Below, piece by piece: positions 23,891-34,629 of a DNA stretch of 64,000 nt. Made by a program: the position numbers and the translations under genes. The DNA lies in contig NC_134026.1 of assembly GCF_964204645.1 (NCBI RefSeq), positions 6,200,001 to 6,264,000 on the forward strand, written 5' to 3'. This DNA is from Tubulanus polymorphus (Eukaryota; Nemertea; Palaeonemertea; Tubulaniformes; Tubulanidae). The first letter of the stretch is position 1; each line of letters starts with the position of its first letter. Below the pieces are notes generated by a model. It ran no database searches, had not been told where the DNA came from, and saw nothing but the letters and a program-made list of their open reading frames with translations.

Positions 23891-24831
23891 TAAGGTATCG
23901 TCGCGGATTCATCTCTGTACAGAGAATTTCATTTCTCAACGATGCAACAAGGATTCATCAGCCAACTGAATCACAGAGGTTAGAAGAGGCTTCCCTGCAC
24001 TGCCCAATGTCCTCTTTCCTCCATCCATTCAGGATAAAGTGCACTCCACCTTATTAGGTAGCATTGCAACTGCAAATACTTCAGTTGTCCAGAGATACAA
24101 ATTTAGAATTGAGGAAAGTCTAATCTCAATTACTAAATTTTACTGATTTGGGCAGTTTTTTCCCCGAGTTGCATGTACTGAGTGTTAGCCGGCAGTCTAC
24201 TCACTGTACACTGTTTAGGCAAAGCCTTTTTTAAACTATTTGAACTGAAGATCCTATGCAGAAAATACTTAACACTAAAACAACCATTGGTGAAAAACTC
24301 TTATATTCTTCAATAATTTAACTTTTGAGCAGTAACAAAATTCAAATAACTGTTGAATAGACACAAATTCTAGAAAAAAGAACATTTATCTTTAAATATA
24401 AATATAACTTCATTGCAATCAATCGAACTTCAGAAAATGTTGGAATGGCAGGCACACTGTTCACAGTTGAAACAATTCAAAATACTGTCTAATTGACTCG
24501 CGAGTCCCTGTATGGAATATATGAGCTGTAAAAAATATTGCACTTTATTATAGATACTGTAAAAATATTTCATCAAACATTTGAAAATTCATCACAAATT
24601 AACAATAATAGAAAAATTCATTAACGATAATATATTATCAACAATCCTCAACATTGAACAAATGTTCCTTACTCAGAAACCATTGAAGTTTTTAGTGGAT
24701 TTAATTAAAACAACACTACAGTTCTTGAGGAGTATATTCTGGATTCCACAGTTTCCAATGTTTTAATCCTGGAGTCGAGTTCAACTATAACCAAGGATTC
24801 TGGATCCTAACTAACTGTAACCCCTTCACAT
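23891..24831. other. Intergenic interval and 3' UTR of the zinc-finger gene
   Basis: This contains the 3' UTR of the minus-strand zinc-finger gene, with a minus-strand AATAAA at 24544-24549, about 290 bp past its stop. The rest is AT-rich and I recognise no gene in it. Confidence 0.45.
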
Positions 24832-25657
24832 TTACAAACAATCCGCATAAGAATTTTTCGGATTATAAATCAGATTTATCCTTAATTTAAAATTCGGTTT
24901 AGATTTATTAGAATTATCCGAAACAGAAGCAGCAGCAACAGTAGTAGTAGTAGTAGGAATATTCGAGCTTGTAGCTGGTTGAATATTAGACAAGCGACAA
25001 TGACCCTGATGAAACTTCAAATCATTTTTCATATGAAATGCCGTATTACAGTTCGAACAAAAATACGGGCAATTATCGTCATGAGCCGTCATCATGTGCT
25101 TCTTCAGAGATTTCATATGGTAATAGTCGTTCGAACAATACCTGCATTTGTACAATTTAAGAGGGTCATTACTGGAGCATAGATCACTGGTATCTGATGA
25201 GTCGCTAATACAGGTAATCACAGACGGGTCCGATGACGATGATGATGACGATGATAATGACGTTTCCGACCAAACTTGTAAAACCTCTTCGAAATTACGA
25301 GAACGCGCGTTTTTATTTCCGTTTCGATGAACGGATTTTATGTGATTTTCTAATTTTTCGCCGTCGCGAAAAGTTTCTTTACAAACATTACAACCGAAAA
25401 GATTCCCGCGATTGCCGTTAGAACTATATTCAGAATCTGTTGACTTTCGCTTTAAACCTATTTTCTGTTTGGCCCCCTCAACTGAACCTTTGTTTTTTTC
25501 CCCGGACATTTTTTCAAAACCTTGCGGAGAATTTTTGCCGAAATGTGATTTTTTATGTTTATCGAGAGCAGCAGTACTCGCGAAAACCTTTTCACAGAAT
25601 TTACATTTTATATAAAAGTATCTTTTAGAATTAGTTTGATGATTTATCGTAAAGCCC

Positions 25658-25688
<31 letters not shown>

Positions 25689-26964
25689 ATTTAAAATGCA
25701 GGCCTAAATGTGAAATATAATAGCTTTTCATAACATACTGTTTATCGCAAACACTACATACATAAACATTACTCCGTACATGATCGATCTTATGAACTTC
25801 AAGGTCGTAAAGATTGCGACATTCGAATTGACATTGTTGACATGAATAAAGTCTCTCCGAGGTGTTGTCAAACTGATTGCATATCTCGGAGATTATCTTC
25901 TTGTTTTTACTGGTTTTCATTGAATTCAGATTCGATTGTTGTTTCCTCGCTGGAGAAGGAGAATGAAGCGTGTGACTTTCCTGCGCGACGTCGCATAGAA
26001 TTTCATCTAGATGTTTCCTCCTGATCGGTGTCGAGGCAGGCATCATATTATTAACAGCTACAAATACAAATAAATCATGCACAATAGTGTGTATAGGAAG
26101 AAAGGGTTTCGAAAAAAGATGGCCTCGAAAAAATTTTGCAAGTGTTAGAGGACTTTTAAAAAGGGGAAGTAAGTCCAACTGAAGTAAGTCGAACTGAATA
26201 CTATCACCTACTGGAAGCAGCACTATAATTCAAATATCTTTGATTAACCCTTTCAGTGCATCTACACCAGTGTGGTGTACTAATCGGTGATGGACTTTGC
26301 TAGTACACCGCATCGTGGTGAATTGATATAATAAGTAATTAGCTGCACCTGTCAAACATAGTCCAATAGCATAGTGGTTAGAGCACTTGACTGATGACTC
26401 TAGTGTGGAGTTCGAATCCAGGTTAGAAACATCAGTCAAGAATGATAAACCGCACTGTGGTGTAAATGCACTAAAGTGGTATGCCCGTTATTCAACACAC
26501 TGGGGTGAAGCTTTTTAACCATTCAAATTATCTCCAGCAAGTTCGAGTATTACTAGTAAGTCAGCACTGAAAAGGTTTAATCTTAATATTCGCATTCTTC
26601 CATACGTACTACTTGAATGTGATTAGAGAGTAAATATATAGAGCTGTTTCATTCTCACCTGGAGTAGATTTCTCTTCGATAATCTCAACATCCGAGTCGT
26701 CATCCTCTACATTAACCACATCTATACTGCTAGCCGTAAAACTGCCGGGAATAGCTGTGCAATGCACAGCTCCAAAATTAACTAGATCTTTAACTGGAGG
26801 AACAGTCACAGCTCTAGGAGTATCTGGATCAACCACAGCCCCAGGAGTATCTGGACTATCCGGAGTGATATCGATCACATCTATTTGTTTTGCGTCTGCA
26901 GAATTTTCTGTTTGATGCGATAAACATCCAATAAAAAACTCATTCGATCGAGTTTGTGAAGATC
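24832..26964 (-). CDS. C2H2 zinc-finger protein, six fingers (5' partial)
   Basis: Two exons join in phase: 26659-26964 (acceptor TTTTTAG, donor G|GTGAGA) and 24832-26057 (acceptor TTTGTAG), about 510 residues. The first encodes an acidic, Pro/Asp-rich low-complexity region (TPDSPDTPGAVVDPDTP, VEDDDSDVEIIEE). Fingers of the form C-x2-C-x12-H-x3/4-H begin YSCQQC, YVCSVC, IKCKFC, FGCNVC, YKCRYC and YFCSNC; the sixth is HxxHC, between C2H2 and C2HC. Two polyserine tracts occur, one encoded by an (AGC)n run at 25663-25690. The 463-codon open frame extends to 26223, but 26058-26223 is read as intron because the splice junction restores the upstream frame (P-A-V-N-N-M). No ATG is in frame in the first visible exon, so the start exon lies upstream and is not found. 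Probable nuclear DNA-binding protein; no orthologue recognised. Confidence 0.8.
26244..26580. mobile_element. MITE family A, copy 2, carrying a nested tRNA-like insertion
   Basis: Terminal repeats TTAACCCTTTCAGTGC at the left and CAGCACTGAAAAGGTTTAA at the right. In reverse complement the body follows copy 1 (4360-4655): CTGGAGATAATTTGAA, GTGTGTTGAATAAC, then CCACAGTGCGG and ACTATGTTTGACAGGTGC. About 70 bp at 26361-26430 has no counterpart in copy 1. It lies in the intron of the zinc-finger gene. Confidence 0.8.
26361..26430 (+). repeat. tRNA-like (SINE-type) sequence nested in a MITE
   Basis: An A-box TAGCATAGTGG and a B-box-like GTTCGAATCC lie at the spacing of a pol III type 2 promoter. 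The acceptor and T stems do not pair well, so a working tRNA gene is unlikely. More likely it is the head of a tRNA-derived SINE or a degenerate tRNA copy. Confidence 0.6.
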
Positions 26965-29171
26965 CTAAAAACACAAAAAGTACCACAAATCTTCAAAAAC
27001 TGAATCAAACAGGACGACACGAGAAGAGTGACAGGTCCCAAACTAACCAGAATCCTTTCCATAGATTGCATGATTATAATTGTGATCAATGAATAAATCA
27101 TCCAAGGTAATCACCTCAACTGAAACAGAAAAAAAGAGATTTACAGAACTAGGCCATAGCAAACTGGGTCCATCGTGGGTTGCGGTTAGGTCTGTCTTAG
27201 GTCACAGTAAACTGGCCTGGTCTATCCCGTGCCTGCTGGTCTATGTCGGGCCACAGAAAACTGAGTCTTTGGGTTGCAAGAAACTGGGTTTATCTTGAGT
27301 TAAGTAAACTGGGTCTAGCGCCAGTTGCACGCAGTACTGCATTGCTGGTTGCAGTAATTTGAGTTTATCGTGGTTCACAGTAAACTGGCGTGATCTATCA
27401 CAGGCCAGGGAGGTCTATCATCAGACCTTGCAGTGAGCTGGGTCTATCTGATGGGTGGCAGTAAATGCATCTCTCATGATTCAAGAAACTGGGGTCTAGC
27501 TGGTTGGTTGCAACAATCTGGGTTTATTCCTGGTCACAGCAAACTGGGTCTATATCGGGCCATTGTTATTGCGATGACTATTCATTAGGATTGACACCTT
27601 TAGGCATATACCTCTATTTATAGAGTTTGATGACATTTTTGTGAACACCAGCTCCCTGGGCCTGATCACTCCAGTCTCCAGTCCGCAACAACACTGTCAC
27701 TGAACAGTTGTCCGTTCTACACAGGCACAGTAACGTGACTACTATTAACTGAAACTGAAAGTAGAAAAACTAAAATTGAATTTTGAGAGAAAATTTAACA
27801 TTCTTCTGCCTTTTTTACATTAGAAGAGACCACAACTTACAAAATGTTTGACAATCTGGATCAGGGTATTTCGAGCGTCTGCGGATATGGGTAGTTTCTT
27901 TCTTTCTCGTCTTCTCTTTCAATGGTCGTCACCCGCTAAATAAACATCCCAATAACAAAACTGAGGAAGAGTGGGGCAGGTGGGTCCAGACAAATAACAG
28001 ATGATTACCGATATGCGGTTGTCACCGATCTGCCGTTTTATTAACAAAATAATATTGATGGATTTATCTCGATTGTTCGCGTGCCACAGTAAGAACTGCT
28101 GGGCATTCATATTATGACCGTCATGTGCTGCCCCTATATGAACTAAACTTCTTATTCGCATGCCACAGTTGGAATATCGCGTAGGGCCGAGTCCGCTGTT
28201 ACGATAAAATGCCGGGAACAGGGTCGAAATGGCAATGTGGCGTATCCCAACAAACATCGATAAAATGTTTCAATTGGAAACATTCTGACATGACCTGCAA
28301 ATGTGGTTTAGACATGAACAAATTTTCATCGTGGTTTGTGGGAGCGATTTGTGCAGCATTCCAAGAACGGCCGTTTTACAATGAATTCTTCGTTCGAGAA
28401 TTAGATTAGTTACATCAATATTTTACACAATTTGATAAACTTCCATAAATCTGAGTCTATTGTGTTAGGTTTCCGAGTATCGGTTGTGAATAATAACAGT
28501 TCGCTGTTAAAATAATTTTTGCATCTCTTATCTTATGAGCCGTACTAGTACTGAGTGCGGCAGTGCCACGCGGATTTCTTAAACGTTAATTATTCATTTT
28601 CAAGGTTCGAGTTTGGTATCGAGCTGTCATTCAGAATCACTGACTGAAGCGGGCCTGTCGGTATTTGGCTGACAAACTGATAAACTGATTCTGTGTTTTC
28701 TCTGTAGACTGAGATATTTTCTAATCTGTTCAAATGTTTTACTTTAAATTTCACCATTTACAATGAATTCTACGACGAACTTCTAATTTAGTTATATGAA
28801 TTTATAATACAATAATCAATTTAAATCATGACATTTGGGTAAATTGTATTAGCTTTCAGAAACCTCGCTGTTGACAAATCTTTCAAATGAATTGTAGCTA
28901 TAAATTAGACTCTACTAGGATTTGTTTTTTCCGATGTGACGAGGTATAGTGCTAGTTAGTTCCACACTCTCTCAGACCGTATAGTAGACTCTCTCAAACA
29001 GCCTGAACTCTCATTTGATCCTAATATACTCAACTACCGTACGATGTCATTGGTCATTCTGCCTATCTGGTTCCTTTTTCAGGGGAGCCAAGACCCGACG
29101 GGATTTATTCTCGGAGCCACCCTACCCATGATGAGGATTTGATACAGCTACAACTGCACATATTTGTCTTT
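26965..29171. other. Interval upstream of zinc-finger exons; no confident gene
   Basis: A minisatellite fills 27145-27560. Overlapping opposite-strand ORFs at 27919-28257 (minus, 112 aa) and 28209-28409 (plus, 66 aa) resemble nothing I know. This interval should hold the start exon of the zinc-finger gene and could hold the first ERGIC1 exon, but neither was found. A minus-strand AATAAA at about 29102-29107 fits the 3' end of the 29172-29546 ORF. Confidence 0.4.
27145..27560. repeat. Degenerate minisatellite (AAACTGGGTCTATC unit)
   Basis: A unit of about 28-30 bp built on CAGTAAACTGGGTCTATCGTGGGTTG repeats roughly fourteen times with heavy divergence. No coding capacity. Confidence 0.75.
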
Positions 29172-29546
29172 TTAATTCATTTCCGGTTCGTCTGAAATGA
29201 CAGCAGTCACTTCAAATAACTCTAACAGCTGTTGCAGTGTCGCCCTGAAGCGAACAATCCAGCAGAGCTCCTTCTCTAACCGGTAAACACTCAACAAAGT
29301 GGCCACAAAATGCAGTTTAATATAAGGAGGTAAATTTTGATTTTTTGTTTCCAATTCCATGATTTGATGATTTATTTCTTTCTGAAACGGCTTAAAGGCC
29401 CACTGGCAGTATAAAAGCCCAATCAATGTCAGACATGGCAGTATCTTTGAACCTGTGGAGCAGTGAGGAGCTCCAACGGTTGAAACTGGAATTCTCCTAT
29501 TTTCTCTGTCAGTTATCCGATTTGGATCCTCCTTTTTGTCAGACAT
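29172..29546 (-). CDS. Hypothetical intronless protein, 124 residues
   Basis: An ATG-initiated open frame on the minus strand, ending PEMN and TAA, with a polyadenylation signal AATAAA about 65 bp past the stop (minus strand, about 29102-29107). The N-terminus is charged (MSDKKEDPNRITDRENRR). A hydrophobic stretch ILPCLTLIGLLYCQWAF (about residues 35-51) could be one membrane segment. The remainder is predicted helical (QIMELETKNQ, TLQQLLELFEVTAV). I do not recognise a family. It may be a single-exon gene, an exon of a larger gene, or chance; the stop-to-polyA arrangement favours a real transcript end. It sits between the zinc-finger gene and the first visible ERGIC1 exon. Confidence 0.4.
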   Translation of the reverse strand: MSDKKEDPNRITDRENRRIPVSTVGAPHCSTGSKILPCLTLIGLLYCQWAFKPFQKEINHQIMELETKNQNLPPYIKLHFVATLLSVYRLEKELCWIVRFRATLQQLLELFEVTAVISDEPEMN

Positions 29547-30267
29547 ATGTATTAATGCATAATATATTCATTTCTGCAGTCAAAATTATGTTTTAGGCCC
29601 TCCTCTTTGAGTAATTAAGCAATTTCGTTGGTATTTTCTTCAAAATTTGAATCTTTGAATGACGTAAAGGGAGGAGTTATCCAGTGAATCAGTGTAGCTT
29701 GCACGGCACAGTAACAGTAACATGATACCCTAGGTCATCACTACACATAAACAAAAATATAGACTAATTCATAGTACCTAAATCTCACTACAAAAATCTT
29801 TTTTCCCGATCAAGGAATCAGTCTGAAATTTCATACACTTGTTAAGCTTTCTACCTTCAGTGTTATGCCAAAATTTCATCAAAATTGGATACAAATTGCT
29901 AATTTTTAAAAATCTCAAAATTTCGCCAAATTCTTTAATCTTGGTCCTTTTCTTACAGAAAATGATCACAAGCTTCAGATTTTCATCCCCAATAAGACTG
30001 CACCATTTAAAATTACCTCAGAACTTTATATGAAAATTTATGAATTTGTCAGATATTACAGTGTGTGACCTCTACAGTTACAATTGTGAGCCACCCTTAC
30101 TCACTGTAAACATCATCAACATGTTAGTGTAGCTAGTGGGACGGCCCATCTCAAGTGCTTACCACCCGGTTAACTACTGCTCATACCAATGGGCCTTTAA
30201 GTTGTTTGTTGTCTACCTAAACCTGTCGCCAGGTATATTCATTTCTATGAATGTATGATGATTTCAG
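29547..30267. other. Interval upstream of the first visible ERGIC1 exon
   Basis: Mostly AT-rich. Opposite-strand ORFs at about 29778-30033 have no recognisable content and look like chance in T/A-rich sequence. It is probably ERGIC1 intron 1 or promoter; I did not find an exon encoding the expected MPFDFRR-type start. Confidence 0.4.
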
Positions 30268-33200
30268 GTTTGATATCTACCGTAAGGTTCCTAAAGATCT
30301 GACCCAACCGACCACGACCGGAGCTTGTATATCTATAATCAGTTGTTTAATTATGGCGTCTCTTTTCGCGTGGGAGATTTATGATTTTATCGATGTCGAT
30401 CTGTGAGTAGAGTATCCATTCATTTCTCGATTAGAATTTCTCAGAAATCCCCTTTGAATTTTTCCAACTAATAAAAGTATCTTCAATGTTTTGTAATTTT
30501 TTTGTAAAAGTTCCTGCGTTTTAAGAAGAAAGCTAATTCATAGATTGTGTAATGTCAAATTAAAATTGCCCGACTTATTTAGAGTCGTCTCTACACAGCT
30601 GTGGGAATAGCATATTTCATGATTCAATAATTGCTCCTTCATATTTGAACGAGTCATTCATTCATTGATTTTTGTATCACTGATATAGATTTCACTTTGA
30701 TATAGCCTACACTTACATTTGTATCATTAATGAAATACTAACCGATTAAATAAAAAATTGCAGTAGCATTGATTCTGTATAATATTCAGTATAAAATTTC
30801 TGTATCTTGAAAATCACATTCACTGAAAATGAATATAACGTTGTTATGTTTTCAAATAGAGTTAGTGAATTATTGGTTGATGATCCTGTAGCTCATGCTG
30901 AGAGTATACCAGTAATCATTAATGTCACACTTCCTCGTATGAGATGTGAATGTAAGTTATTTTCTTATCTACCTCCTGTTGAGATTGCTGTCCCTCTCTT
31001 GTTCTCCACCCCTCCCTATCCCTTCAAGGCTCGATTTATAATAATTCAAGAGATTATCTTCTGAGGATATGAGATCTTCAATGATTAGTATCCCGCCGTG
31101 TCAAAGTTTGGTAGGCCCATTTCTAATGCCTCTCTAATCCTTTCTAATGTAATCAAGAAAACACAGAAAAGAAATTGAATTGAGAATTTTCCAACGGTGA
31201 AACCAGAATCCTTGTATCTTGTCAGGATAGTTTTATTTCATGGTTTTCGTGTGCCAAAACAAAATTCTAGTACCCTCCGGATACCGGGATAGTACCCAAA
31301 ATCAGGCACTACCCTGACCTTCTCTCCCTCTGTCTCCCTCTCTCTACATTCATCTCTCTATTAGTTTTAGGAATTGATATTCAGGATGATCTAGGTCGTC
31401 ACGATGTGGGTTTTGTTGACGACACGACGAAAACTCCCATCAATGATGAAAAAGGCTGCATTTTTGCAGCGAAGTTTTTCGTGAATAAGGTACGAATGTT
31501 TTAAAGGTTTTAATCACCTCATATCCTGTGACGGATTCAGTGATTATTCATTGTTATTGTTTCAATCCATTCTTTCGTTCTAGGAACCGATATGATGATT
31601 TTTAAGTTTTAGTAAATATTTCACTACATTCACAAACTCTCTTTGATTATATTTTTGATTTTGTTTTCGCATGACTTCTTATTGAACCCAAGTTTTTACG
31701 GTAAATTCGTTACCACATTCTAGATTTTTGCTTTTTAGACATTTTTTTCCCTTTAGAGCTTTTACTAATTCCATTAAACAGCATTTTGTGCCATTACAGT
31801 TTTATCATGTATGCATTTGAAACCGCCTCTGGCATGCAATTACTGAAAGAATGAATGAATGAATGTTACTTGTAATGTAGATAGGCCTAATGGATAATCC
31901 TGCAATATTGATATTCTAAAGTTTATTTTTCAGACAGTTTCGAGATTAACCTAGATTTCATGTTCAGGAGTGAACTGTTTATCTGAAGATTTTCAGATGA
32001 ATCTTGAAACTGTCAGATGATTAAACTTTGAAATATTATCATTATGGGATTAACCGCAGAAAATAGTTATCGGCTTAATCTGTCATGTTTTAGACAACTC
32101 TTGTTCTAATTATTTCAGGTTCCGGGTAATTTTCATGTATCGACACATTCTTCAGATGCTCAGCCTGAAGAGCCGGACATGGCTCATCGTATTCATCAAT
32201 TAACATTCGGCTCTTATATCGGCAATGTGCGTTTCTTTGTTATATTGAGGTTTTTTGAATTCGTCGAATCAATTAGAGAAAAATCTTTCAATATGATATG
32301 TATCTCATTTTGTTTAGAATACAACTATTCCTGGTTCATTCAATCCATTACAAAATAAAGATGCTACTTCTGAAAGTAATGAAGGTCAGTAGATAATGTT
32401 ATTTGAGGAAAAATGTGTTTATAAAATGTCTTCGTGTTTTCAAGCTTCTCAATTATCCTGCTTTTGTTGCTTTTCCAGCTTTGTTAACTCATGAATACTT
32501 TTTGAAAGTTGTTCCAACAGTTTATGAGCATCTGAATGGACATAAACAATTCCCCTATCAATACACCTTTTCATACAGGGTGAGTCTTGAAAAGTAGAAA
32601 CATTGCCTTTAACAACAGTCAACAAGAAAATTTGTGAAATTCATGATTCAAGTTGCTACTAACCAAATAGTTACATATTAAAAAGTTGAATGTAGGCCCT
32701 ATTTTGTAACAGGGATTTGGCAATTTACCTGAAAGGCCCAGTACTAATAGGGATATGAAATCGATTTATCTTACGAATATTCCCAAATTATTAAGCAACC
32801 ATCCCATAATTTGTGTAGCTAGTTTAATTACACTATAAGAATAGATATGTTGAAATTCAATGTATTTCAAACTAGGCATATGTTCTGTAGCAATACCCAT
32901 TTCTGAACAATTCTTATTCAACCCCATTCTACTGTAGAATCTCACGTCAATAAAATCATGAATGATAGATATGTCTTTTTTGTGTTGGTTAATGCTCGTA
33001 ATAACGCACAGGTGTTTATTATATTTCAGTCATATTTACAGATGGGCCACGGTCATGGCGTGATGCCTGCTATTTGGTTTAGATATGAACTCACTCCTAT
33101 TAGTGTTAAATACATCGAGCGAAGGAAACCAATTTATGGTTTTATCACTACGGTAAGTATCAAAATAAAACATTTTCATAAGAGACAAAAAAGTAAAAAT

Positions 33201-34629
33201 GTTTTGATATGGTATATTCGAGGCCATTGTTGTATGCAATAACTTCAGTATTTCGTCTGAAAGATATACAAATTAACATTTTGAAAATTTGAAGGCTTTT
33301 ATTTCAAATTTTATCTCAGGGTAAAAAACACTCAATTCAGGATCAAGTTGTTTTGATAGGAACGCGAATGCAGTCCAGTATGATTCAATCCTAGCAAAGC
33401 TATCGAACAATTTCTGTCGGTTTAATGCAAATGTTAAATGCAAATAAAAGTACATAGAAGATTATACTGCATCCTGTATTGATATAGATGAATCCTGTCT
33501 ACATTACCTTGAACGCCTCATCATATTATCAATAAAAATCTAATGAAAATATATATTTTGTAATATGGACTGTTACTGAAGTCCTGTGGTTAGACAGCTG
33601 CTTATGATACCACTTAAAACAATACCCACCCCCTCTCCCCCTGCGGGGACTTTACCACTCAAGAGTTAGTGATATCCCACCTGGTGCACATAATCATAGT
33701 CTACCGCGCAACAGAACGTGCTATTAGATATAGAAAAGATCTCAGAAATTTAGAGATATCGATATTAAAGATTTCAAGCGTATTCTGAAGATATATCAAT
33801 ATGCAGCAACACGCTGTTTACTGAATACATTCACATCTGTTGTGTATAAATCATTGATTGTCTATTATCTAATTGTTACAGTTTAAACCACATTTACTGC
33901 CTGAAGAATCAATTGTAATTCTACCAAATTCAACATGTAACTGGCTAAAATATCCTTCTTATGATAACTTAATAATTTTTTGGTCAAAAATGTCTAAAAA
34001 CCAATTGCTAGGCCTGGAATGTGATTTATATTTTATATTGTTGTATGACGAAGAAACAATTTAAAGATTTGTCTACAAAGAGGAGGCTTTATACATTGTT
34101 CTAAAGGGTGAAATGGTGATTATGCAAAACCCAATTCTTGATGTTTTATAATGTTTGACACCTCAAAAAACTATACCAAGTTCTTGGGTTAATTTTAAAC
34201 TAGATTTCCGAAACGCGATAAAAATTGTCTAAAATACTTGATCCCTGTAGTAGTCATATGAACCTAGTTGAACTGAATGAAATCCACGTAGACAGATTAG
34301 CATTCACTTGAAAACTGTGAAAACACAGAACAGTAATTTCATGTACAATTAGTCAATCACTTTCTATCGAAATGTGTTTCCATTCTCCATATGTGACCAA
34401 TTTTGCGACAAATACAGCTTTTATATTCTACATAAAGTGTTGTTTATTGATCATGTTGAAATCTATATGATTTATTATTCTAATTTGTACTATTGTTATT
34501 TCTTTTTTGTTATTATTTCAGTTATTCGCAATCATCGGCGGAACGTTTACAGTGGTTGGTATCATAGATTCGTGCATTTTCTCAGCTGCTGAAGTCATCA
34601 AAAAGATCGAAATCGGAAAACAAACTTGA
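30268..34629 (+). CDS. ERGIC1: ERGIC1 (ERGIC-32), ER-Golgi intermediate compartment protein; first exon not found
   Basis: ERGIC1 is a two-pass membrane protein cycling between ER and Golgi in complexes with ERGIC2/3 (family knowledge). Eight exons join in phase: 30268-30402, 30860-30951, 31365-31489, 32119-32226, 32318-32384, 32479-32579, 33030-33152 and 34522-34629. The order matches human: FDIYRKVPKDLTQPTTTGA leading into the first membrane segment, ELLVDDP, GIDIQDDLGRHDVGFVDD, KVPGNFHVSTHSSDAQP, FLKVVPTVYE, PAIWFRYELTPISVKYIERR, then the second membrane segment AIIGGTFTVVGIIDSCIF and a short cytosolic tail. In exon 4 the acceptor at 31364 is chosen because the downstream AG at 31370 would create TGA. 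The first base of 30268 completes a codon from an unlocated exon of only about seven residues. Convergent with SPEF1. Confidence 0.94.
31908..32038. mobile_element. Inverted-repeat element in ERGIC1 intron
   Basis: The left arm (about 31908-31950: TCTAAAGTTTA...CAGACAGTTTCGAGATT) and right arm (about 32001-32038: AATCTTGAAACTGTCAGATGATTAAACTTT) pair over about 35-40 bp with a few mismatches around a loop of about 50 bp. Probably a short MITE; no second copy was seen in the window. Confidence 0.6.

Noticed and set aside
26058..26223. N-terminal extension of the zinc-finger ORF (from codon at 26223)
   Set aside because: A good acceptor at 26058 joins in phase to the exon at 26659-26964, so this stretch is intron that happens to be open.
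26361..26430. Functional tRNA gene
   Set aside because: The A and B boxes are good but the T and acceptor stems do not pair, and it interrupts a MITE; treated as SINE-type sequence.
27919..28409. Overlapping ORFs, 112 aa on minus and 66 aa on plus
   Set aside because: They oppose each other, show no recognisable family, no signal motif and no splice partner; kept only as an unexplained interval.
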